Shown: piece by piece, positions 56,661-64,000 of the stretch | Layout: every line of letters begins with the position of its first letter | How positions within the stretch are numbered: position 1 is the stretch's first letter | NCBI GenBank assembly: GCA_022225965.2 | Contig: JAKJXP020000036.1 | Location: 124,001 to 188,000, forward strand | From: Diatrype stigma | Taxonomy: Eukaryota > Ascomycota > Sordariomycetes > Xylariales > Diatrypaceae | Length of the DNA: 64,000 nt | Direction: 5' to 3' | Made by a program: the position numbers and the translations under genes | Notes under the pieces: generated by a model | What the model was told of the DNA's origin: nothing | The model's database searches: none | What the model saw: only the letters and a program-made list of their open reading frames with translations

Positions 56661-58391
56661 ATGTCGATCGCCAGCTCAAAGACGAACTCGCTTGCCCAGT
56701 ACCTGGAGCAGCTGCAGGGCACCACGCTGAGGCGGCTCTACCAGCAGCCCTCGGCCGCGTTCGCCATCTTCCGACGGATGCTTCCTCACCTGGGTAAGAG
56801 CAAAGTCAAGACCTGCCTAGACCGAGCCACGTGAATTTTCTTGGCTCGCTGTTATACGGGGAAAGTGCGATTTGTGTGCTGACTCGTTCCCCGGTCCTCC
56901 GGTTTTCCGCCGTATGTAGCCAAGACGATCGTGATGGCCTGTCTCTACATGCCGACGCCCTTCCTCCTCTCCGACCTCGAGATCTGGGTCCGGCCGACGG
57001 CGAAGCGCGAGAAGGACCAGGCCATCTCCATCCTCAAGTCCCTGCACATCGTGGCCATCTCGATCCCGGCCAAGGACGCGCCGCAGACGCTGAGCCTGAC
57101 GCCCAACTTCCGGACCAGCCTGCGCCTCGCGCTCGAGGGCGGCGGCCGCCACAACTCGTTCGGCGTGCCGTCGACCCAGCCCGTCCCCGCCGAGATCGAC
57201 GCCGCCTTCCTCGACCGCTACGCGCACAAGAAGTGGGACGACATCCTGCACTTCGTCGTGAACTCGGTCGGGCTCGGCGGCAGCAGCACCATCAGCAGCA
57301 GCTCGGCGTCGGGGCCGAAGCAGTCGGTCAAGGACCTCCTCGTGGGCGGCCGGCTCGTGGAGCGCCGCAACGTCGGGAGCGGCATCAACATCACGCAGGC
57401 GGGCTTCACGTTCCTGCTGCAGGAGACCAACGCGCAGGTCTGGACGCTGCTCCTGCTGTGGCTGGAGGCCGCGGACCACGCCGCGAACGGCGGCGACAAG
57501 ACGGGGAGCGCCGCCGCCGTGGACAGTGTCGATATGCTGTCCTTCTTCTTCCTGCTGGCGTCGCTGGAACTCGGCCGCGCCTACAGTACCGACGCCCTGA
57601 CCGAGCGGCGCCAGAACATGCTGCCGAACCTCGTCGACTTCGGCCTGATCTACATCCCGCCCAGTAACCCGCACCAGTTCTTCCCGACGCGCCTAGCGAC
57701 GACGCTCACTAGCAGCGAGACGGCGCTCCGCAGCGTGAGCGCCGGGTTCTCGGCCGCCACCACCGGGCTGCCATCCTCGTCGTCGCCGTCATCGTCCTCG
57801 GGCGAGGCGGCAGACGGCAGCGGCAGCGGCGGTGTTAGTGGCGGGCCCGGCGGCGCGGGCGTCCTCGGCGACGCGCAGGACCGGAACAGCATCATCCTGG
57901 AGACGAACTTCCGGATGTACGCGTACGTGCAGTCGCCGCTGCAGATCGCGGTGCTGGCGCTGTTCAGCGAGCTGAAGTTCCGGTTCCGGGGCCTGGTGTC
58001 GGGCCACCTGACGCGGGCATCGATCCGGCGCGCCATCGACATGGGCATCACCAGCGACCAGATCGTGTCGTACCTGGCGACGCACGCGCACGAGCAGATG
58101 CGGCGGCAGGCGGCGGCGGCGCGGAAGCCGCTCCTGCCCCCCGTCGTCGTCGACCAGATCCGCCTCTGGCAGCTCGACTCGGAGCGCATGGCCGCCACCC
58201 CCGGCTGGCTCTTCCGCAACTACGACTCCCAGCAGGAGTACCTCGACATGGCCAACTTCGCCGACGACATCGGCGTCGTCGTCTGGCGCAACGACCGCCG
58301 CCGCATGTTCTTCGCCCACCGCATCGACCAGATCAAGGACTACATGAAGGTCCGCGGCAAGGCGCGGGAGCAGCAGCAGCAGCAGAAATGA
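56661..58391 (+). CDS. TFB2: TFIIH core subunit Tfb2 (p52)
   Basis: Two exons, 56661-56793 and 56920-58391, phase 1 join (CTGG|GTAAGA ... TGTAG|CC); 534 aa. The Tfb2 family pattern is clear from the start: SLAQYLEQLQGTTLRRLYQQPSA cut into two blocks here, then AKTIVMACLYMPTP across the splice, KSLHIV, ITQAGFTFLLQETNAQVWTLL, LPNLVDFGLIYI and the C-terminal LATHAHEQM and WQLDSERM blocks that contact Tfb5. Tfb2 anchors the XPB helicase (Ssl2) in TFIIH, acting in RNA polymerase II initiation and nucleotide-excision repair in the nucleus. A Ser/Gly-rich loop (about 345-390) is an insertion relative to yeast. A Kozak-like CCACCATGT precedes the start. Confidence 0.95.
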
Positions 58392-59090
58392 AATGGAATG
58401 GAATCGGACCGAAATAAAGATATAAGTCGCGGCGATGGGAGAGGGATAGGGGAGGAAAACGAATGAAAGACAGCGGCACGTTATGTGTATTCGCCCCCTA
58501 CCAAGCAGAGGGAGCAAGCACCGAGGGAGAGGAACATAGAAAAAAAGGTGTTATTTGACTTGTCGAATTTTCGGGTCTGCATACGGGTGGCGTTTCCGGC
58601 CTCCACGGAGGCATCATATCGGTTCTTTATAAGGGACGGCTTGCCGAGGTTTGGAATGGGCAGGATCTCACGATGAATTTAACCTCCCCCGACATGGATA
58701 GACATGATACCTACCTAATCACATGAAAAACTCAAACCCAAATTTTCCCCCAAGACGTTGTGTGCAGACCAATTGTTCTTTATAAGCGGTATTAATGCTT
58801 TACACTATGGATGCAGGAACAACTAACACTGCTTCATTAGGCTCCTGATCAACGCCTGTTACATAAACAAACACACCTTTCTGATAAGCAGCTCACGCGA
58901 TATAGTCGCGGTACTCAGACAAAGCGAATCCTTCCCGTCAGCTTCATGCCAGAACAAGCACCCATTGCATATAAGACCCCCTGCCACCCCTTTCTAAGCC
59001 ATTTTACACTGGCCAGGTCCCTCCGGGAGGCGTTACCCAGGTAGCCACAACGAAAAGCAAAAGGTTTATAAACGCATAACCTTTCATCCA
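58392..59090. other. Convergent spacer TFB2 / Ser-rich gene
   Basis: 3' UTR space of two convergent genes. No other signal. Confidence 0.45.
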
Positions 59091-61199
59091 TCATAAAGCA
59101 AAGCTCTCTCTCTTCGCGTGCCGGTATCCTTGTGAGGCTGCTGCGGCACCCCTTTCTCTACCTCCTCGGCCACCAATACCACCACCACCACCACCGCCAC
59201 CACCGACCGGCACCGAAGTTCTCCTGCCCGCCACATTCGCACCCACGGCCATTCCCATACCGCCGCCACCGCCTCCAGTGCCGCCGCCCAGGAGCCGGCC
59301 AACCCACCCGCGCTCCCGGTCCTCCATCGAGCCCCCCTTGGGCAGCAGCTCCTCGCACTCGTGACGCCGCGCGTACTCCTGCTGCCAGGCGCGCAGGCTG
59401 CGGCGGGCCTCGGATGTGGCGCACAGGGCCTCGAGGCGCTGGAACACGCACTGGCTGCGGTATGTGTCGTTATACATGGTCTTCAAGATATGGGTCTCCT
59501 TCTCGTCCTCGTCCATATCACCGCTATCGCCATCGTTATCGTCCTCATGACCCCGTCTTTGCCCCTGTTTTGCATCTGGACTCGGTAGAAGAGGCGCCTT
59601 CATCGCCGTCGTGGTATCGGTGCTTCTCCTATCAGATGAGCCGAGCATCATGGTCGTCGAGGACGTCGTGAGCTTATAATCTAAGCTGGCTTTCTTGGAG
59701 TCATCGACAGACTGCTGCTGCTTAGGTTGATATGAGAATGCTCTGATGATACTACCCCCGCCGCCGCTCGACTTTGTGTCGCGAGGCGTTGGGAGACATG
59801 CCGATGTTGCAGACGTGGGAATCCCTGACGGGGCTTTAGAAGCTTTCGAACCTGGAACTTGAGATTCTCCTTTGTTTGCGGAGATCAGCGATGAGAAGTT
59901 CTCGGGGAGTAGCATCTCGGAGCGGAGCTTGTCGTTGAGCGACACGAAACGGCCTGCCCAGTATGCGGAACTCTGTGCTGTATAAACTTTTCGCGGGTCG
60001 GCGAATCTTGTAGTATTCTTTGTCATAAGCGCCGTGGAGGATGATGTCGAGGTTCGGGCTCGAGTTTCTGCAACGGTAGGATTCGATGGCTTGTTGGCAT
60101 CAGTGGTTGTGGTAGACGTGGAAGGGTTTCTCGATGCAGTGCGCGTGAAGCTTGCTAGCGATGATCGCGAGAACGAATTAGTGATGTTGGAGAAGACCCC
60201 AAAGGTTCGCGACTTGGGAATACCGGGCGGCCTTTCATCCGTCCTATCCTTCTGGGTCGGGTTGGTTCGCGTCATCTTAGGAACCAGCTTCGCAGCGGCA
60301 GCATCGAGGCTGATGGGCGGGGCTCTAGCAAGTCTGGCATGTGAGGTGGAAGATGGGATATTCTCTCTCCTTGCCTGTGGTAGCGCGGTTGCGGCGGTGT
60401 ATGTAGTAGCTGTTGAAGCCTGAGACGAGAAATTGCTGGTTGGCGGGTGCCGACGACTCTCTGGGTGATATGACGTTGGCAAGTTGGTCAATGTGCTGGA
60501 TTTTGGGAGAGTTCCATGTGTCGCTGAGCGGGTACTCGAAAAGGCATTAGAAGCTGTGATGGTCGAATAGGCTGTGGTAGGATTACTCGTCAGCGGGCCA
60601 CCACTTGTGAAGCTTGCTGAAAGCCTTCGAGAGGTACTCGAGGTTGACGCTGATGGCTGATGAGATTTTCGGCGTGGCGTTGGCGAAGCGATCGAAGATG
60701 TCGATATCGACGACGGAAGGGCCTTTGGCTGTGTACGAATCTGCGGAGCGGACATTAGGCCCTGGGTTGATGATCTTTTCAAACCTGAACCTGATGCCGA
60801 TGAACGATGCGAGGATTGATGCGATGTCAACGAGGCATGCGGAGATGCTGTCGCGAGAGCATTTGCTCGTGGGCGGCTTTGTGGCGGCAGCATAATGCCT
60901 GTGGTCGAAGACTTTTTCAGCGGAGAACCGTAACGACTGAATATCTGCTGAGGGCGACCACCATCGCTGCCATTCCGTCTAGCTTGAGTATGGGGCTCTT
61001 TGGACTCCAAGCTGGCTTGTCCAGCGCTGCCCTCCCTCTCCCGATCCTTACGTCCTCCCATGGAGGTGCGTTCATGCGTAGGAGTATACCCGGAGAAATG
61101 AACCACACCATCCGAACCTACTCGAAGCTCAGTTCCCGAGTTCGCCATCAAGCTTTTTTGGGGACGGTCCTTTGGGCTTGGAGTTAGTCTTGAATCCAT
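59091..61199 (-). CDS. Ser/Thr-rich disordered protein, unknown
   Basis: Single exon, 702 aa from the ATG at 61199 (MDSRLTPSPKDRP). The open frame runs 201 bases further upstream but begins with GTG, and that part looks like a CA/CT-rich leader. Most of the protein is disordered: Ser, Thr, Pro and Arg rich, many S-P and R-x-x-S sites. One ordered block near 410-440 reads AYWAGRFVSLNDKLRSEMLLPENF, here cited in parts: YWAGRFVSLNDKLR and SEMLLPENF. A helical segment near 590-640 (ILKTMYNDTYRSQCVFQRLE, ARRSLRAWQQEYARRHE) also looks conserved. The C-terminus is a poly-Gly tail. Similar WxGRFxxLxDK blocks occur in uncharacterised fungal proteins. No function assigned. Confidence 0.75.
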   Translation of the reverse strand: MDSRLTPSPKDRPQKSLMANSGTELRVGSDGVVHFSGYTPTHERTSMGGRKDREREGSAGQASLESKEPHTQARRNGSDGGRPQQIFSRYGSPLKKSSTTGIMLPPQSRPRANALATASPHASLTSHQSSHRSSASGSGLKRSSTQGLMSAPQIRTQPKALPSSISTSSIASPTPRRKSHQPSASTSSTSRRLSASFTSGGPLTSNPTTAYSTITASNAFSSTRSATHGTLPKSSTLTNLPTSYHPESRRHPPTSNFSSQASTATTYTAATALPQARRENIPSSTSHARLARAPPISLDAAAAKLVPKMTRTNPTQKDRTDERPPGIPKSRTFGVFSNITNSFSRSSLASFTRTASRNPSTSTTTTDANKPSNPTVAETRARTSTSSSTALMTKNTTRFADPRKVYTAQSSAYWAGRFVSLNDKLRSEMLLPENFSSLISANKGESQVPGSKASKAPSGIPTSATSACLPTPRDTKSSGGGGSIIRAFSYQPKQQQSVDDSKKASLDYKLTTSSTTMMLGSSDRRSTDTTTAMKAPLLPSPDAKQGQRRGHEDDNDGDSGDMDEDEKETHILKTMYNDTYRSQCVFQRLEALCATSEARRSLRAWQQEYARRHECEELLPKGGSMEDRERGWVGRLLGGGTGGGGGGMGMAVGANVAGRRTSVPVGGGGGGGGGIGGRGGRERGAAAASQGYRHAKRESFAL

Positions 61200-62460
61200 A
61201 TTTGATAGCCGGTTCAATTGGCTAGGATTCTGAAGCAAATCTGGAGGATTAATCTGCCTGTAAGATGGAAGGATAGGAAGATGATGGTTATCAAGAGTGT
61301 GGTGGAATGGCCCTTGATGCAGCATATGTGAGGTTGTTGTTGACTGTACGGAGGCAAAAAAACGGAACGCCCTAATCAATGCCTTGTAATATGAAACCAC
61401 CCAAGGCAGGTATCCAATACCGAATGGGTTCGAAACCGAGAGGTGGACGTCGCCGTCTGAGCACTGTTGGGAGATGTTCGAATTGTCACGATGCTTAGAG
61501 CCAGATAGTAGCCTGCTCGTGCTTTGATATCCACCCTTTCACCAACACTGACATGGATTTATGCTATGCGTTATCAAGCTCCTACAGAGATTTCAAAGCT
61601 CGACTTGGTGTCCACGGCAACAGAAAAAAAGCACGTATATGAGTGTTGTTGGGCCGACTGCAGGTAAAGTATTGAGTAGATTGCTGGAAAGAGAAAGAGA
61701 AGGAGACAGAGGCCGAAACCATAATATTGCCCGGAGTCACTGTAAAGATCACTGCGAGGACTGTTACTACCTACACTGGCAGCGACATAGGCATTGTTAG
61801 GCATGCTCTACTCCCCATGTGAACCTAAATGGATCTTGTTACGTACGGACAAGACGTACCTACCCAAGTTCGGCTTACATCGTTACTTCCTCCCGGTTGA
61901 ACCTTCTTCTGCCCTGCACCGATGGACATGCTTCAGAGCTCAGGGATCATTTGCATACTTCCGGTTAGGTAGGCCATAGCTCTCTAAGACTTACGAACAG
62001 GGTTCTTTTCCCAAACACTTGGGGCAGGAAGATTCAAGAAGGCAGGATGGCGCTTCTGGTCTGAATGGCATGGCGACTCATCTTCTTGCGAATTAGATTG
62101 ATGCATGTTCTCTGTCTATCTGTCAGCCAGTATGGTCCAAGGTTATGAGAGTGTGGAAGAAAATACAGGAATAAGAGGCATTTCGTGGATGATACTTGGA
62201 ATGTATGTATTGATGTATTGACAGGGCCAACCATAGCGGCGAATGGCGGCGTGAGAAATATTTACCCCCTATTACTACCACAAGATGCTCTACCTATCGG
62301 TAGCAGGTGGACAGTCCTTTATAATAGACAGACAAAGATGCAGCTGCCGCTGTCATCACCGCAGGGCCTGCTGAACGATGCAATGCTAGGCACTTTAGAT
62401 AACACACTAGATTCAATCGAAGAATTATGCAGCCGACCTCACGCAAGCTGCGTCGCACTT
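61200..62460. other. Intergenic between Ser-rich and TANGO2-like genes
   Basis: 5' side of the Ser-rich gene and 3' side of the TANGO2-like gene. No gene supported. Confidence 0.45.
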
Positions 62461-63510
62461 TTATTCCTCCAGCGTGGGCACTTTGAACCTGTGCTCGACG
62501 TCGCCTTTCCCCCTCTCGAGCTGATTCCCGTGCTGGTCCCACAGGGCCCGCTCCTTGTACAAGACGTTGCCGTCCCAGTCGCAGAGCAGGATCGTCTGCC
62601 TCTGGGTCCCGTACGCGCCCTTCATGAACAGCTGCGCGGCCTCGGGCCGCTCCTCGACCTCGCTGTCGTCCTCGATCTCGTCGAAGGCCGCCTTCGCCGC
62701 GCCGCTCTGCACCGCCTCCGCCATGTCGCGCTTGACCTCGTCGTCGTCGCTGAAGGCCGGGATGAAGACCGACTCCCGCAGCGAGTCCATGAACTCGGTG
62801 AAGGTCATGTTGGGTGCGAGGGGCAGCGTGTCGTCGTCGAGGACGGCGAAGAGCCTCTCCGTGAGGCTGCGCTCGTCGAGGTCCTGGTCCACCGCCTCCC
62901 GGACCGCGTCCTCCAGCAGCTTCTTCCCCTTCTTGATCTTCGGCCACTGCGGCGGGTCCGCGTAGATGCTGTTGCTGAGCCCGTACGTCTGGCCCCGCTC
63001 CCCGCCTATCCGCGGCACCATGTCCGGGTGGTCCGACCGGTTGGAGATGATGGCGAGCGGCTCGATACCGCCGTCCCCGTCCTGAGCCCCTCCTCCTCGC
63101 CGCCGCCGCCGGAGGTCGCCGCACATGAGCGAGAAGCCGCCGACGCCCTTGACCATGCGGCTCTCGAGCATGCGGTGGACGAAGTCGTCGAGGCGCTCCT
63201 CGGGCGGCGACCCGAGCCAGGCCGTCACCATGCCGCCCCGGCTGCGCACGCCCGAGATGGGGTGCTCCGGGTCGTCGTCGCTCGACTCGCGGTAGTTGGT
63301 CAGGACGGCGAACCGGCCGTCGGCGCCGACCCCGAGCCAGGTGCCGCGCTCGCGCCGGTGCAGGTCGCGCGCCGACAGCACCTTGCGCCCCGACGGCCGG
63401 TGGGTCCACCAGTAGGGCCGGCTGGTGGGTCTCAGCACGTACTCGTCTCGGTTGTCGATGACGATGAGCGCGTACTTGGGGTGCGCCGTCGTGACGAGGA
63501 CGATGCACAT
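62461..63510 (-). CDS. TANGO2-family NRDE protein
   Basis: Single exon, 349 aa. Starts MCIVLVTTAHPKYALIVIDN with the family hallmark NRDE at 20-23 and the conserved Cys2. Further family blocks: RPYWW, GTWLGVGADGRFAVLTNYRE, HPISGVRSRG, GGFSLMCGDL, YGLSNS, and near the end KGAYGTQRQTILLCDWDGNV. TANGO2 proteins are related in sequence to Ntn-type hydrolases; in animals and yeast they are linked to heme handling, Golgi/ER and lipid homeostasis, with the biochemical activity unsettled. A low-complexity Arg/Gly insertion (about 130-145) is present. GC-rich codon use produces long false frames on the opposite strand. No intron. Confidence 0.92.
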   Translation of the reverse strand: MCIVLVTTAHPKYALIVIDNRDEYVLRPTSRPYWWTHRPSGRKVLSARDLHRRERGTWLGVGADGRFAVLTNYRESSDDDPEHPISGVRSRGGMVTAWLGSPPEERLDDFVHRMLESRMVKGVGGFSLMCGDLRRRRRGGGAQDGDGGIEPLAIISNRSDHPDMVPRIGGERGQTYGLSNSIYADPPQWPKIKKGKKLLEDAVREAVDQDLDERSLTERLFAVLDDDTLPLAPNMTFTEFMDSLRESVFIPAFSDDDEVKRDMAEAVQSGAAKAAFDEIEDDSEVEERPEAAQLFMKGAYGTQRQTILLCDWDGNVLYKERALWDQHGNQLERGKGDVEHRFKVPTLEE

Positions 63511-64000
63511 GGTGAAGTTGGAGCACGCACGACTGTTGCTCGGATATATTGCTTATGCGGGGTTTTTGCGCGTCGCGCTGCAGTGCGGAAATATCTGGTT
63601 TTGTTTGTATGCAATTTATGAGTTACGATGTTTGGAGTCTAGTTTTGTCTAGGATCCTCTGCGGCGTCAATATGCAGTTCGAAGGAGGAATGCCCAACGG
63701 TGTAGGTGGTAGTGGTGCGATGCGGTACCTACAGTGCGGTGCGGTGCGGAGCGCCTCTTCGTCGATCCAGCGGCACCGCAATTTATGCTGTCGAAAAACA
63801 CACATACCCCGGCCAACCGACCTCCGCCACCCGTCCAGCGTTGGTTTTATTTTATTTTCCAACAAACACAAATATTATTGCACAGCCCCTGAAACCTCTT
63901 CCAAATCGCCCATTAGCGAGTGATCCGATTGCACTGGTCGCATATGAATGTTAATGAGGAGTGACTGAGGTAGTCGGGCAGTCAGGTACCAGTGGTCGTC
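63511..64000. other. Upstream of TANGO2-like gene
   Basis: Promoter side. Contains short GTGCG repeats near 63715-63755. No gene seen before the window ends. Confidence 0.45.

Noticed and set aside
56817..57674. 285-codon minus-strand and 278-codon plus-strand frames
   Set aside because: Shadows of TFB2 exon 2.
61200..61400. Upstream extension of the Ser-rich protein
   Set aside because: Starts at GTG and looks like an untranslated leader; the ATG at 61199 preferred.
61415..61450. GGGTTCGAAACC, a tRNA B-box-like word
   Set aside because: No matching acceptor stem, A box or cloverleaf nearby.
62185..63621. 478-codon plus-strand and 410-codon minus-strand frames
   Set aside because: Shadows of the TANGO2-like gene, which alone carries family motifs.
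1..64000. CRISPR arrays, rRNA, bacterial operons
   Set aside because: No spaced direct repeats of that type, no rRNA motifs; gene structure is fungal nuclear.

Overview
The window is nuclear DNA from a filamentous ascomycete (Pezizomycotina). Evidence: short introns (about 50-130 nt) with GTAAGT-type donors and CTAAC-type branch sites; fungal-specific families (Clr5-domain protein, HET-domain protein, DUF7708/STAND-like protein, HRI-type eIF2-alpha kinase); and a Ty1/copia retrotransposon carrying repeat-induced point mutation (RIP). The genus cannot be fixed from sequence alone. I see no bacterial, organellar, CRISPR or rRNA sequence and no tRNA I can defend.

Layout. 0-29 kb is mostly housekeeping and metabolic genes: KXD1-like BLOC-1 subunit (-), a 5.9 kb gene-poor stretch, CTP-dependent diacylglycerol kinase DGK1 (-), NSF/Sec18 (+), an ATF/CREB-type bZIP factor (+), an HRI-like eIF2-alpha kinase (+), a Clr5-domain protein (-), homogentisate 1,2-dioxygenase (-) and a PHBH-type FAD monooxygenase (-). 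29.0-36.4 kb is one complete but RIP-destroyed copia element (matching 5-bp target duplication, 211/213-bp LTRs), interrupted by a 438-bp GC-rich SINE-like insertion with its own 17-bp duplication. 36.7-45 kb is an accessory island: a STAND-like DUF7708 protein (-), a sequencing gap with poly-G/poly-C flanks, a divergently transcribed AAA+ ATPase (+), and a HET-domain gene (+) broken or shortened by an in-frame TAG. 45-51 kb holds a Baeyer-Villiger-type flavin monooxygenase (-) and a seven-exon copper amine oxidase (-) with a 12-nt microexon. 50.6-54.7 kb is gene-poor. 54.7-64 kb holds an unknown multi-pass membrane protein (+), the TFIIH subunit Tfb2 (+), a Ser/Thr-rich disordered protein (-) and a TANGO2/NRDE protein (-).

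How the genes relate. The housekeeping genes act in membrane traffic (Kxd1, Sec18), lipid metabolism (Dgk1), stress translation control (eIF2-alpha kinase, bZIP) and transcription/repair (Tfb2). The most interesting functional unit is the STAND-like / AAA+ / HET trio beside the dead retrotransposon, a plausible self/non-self recognition or cell-death locus. That link is inferred from gene families and adjacency, not demonstrated.
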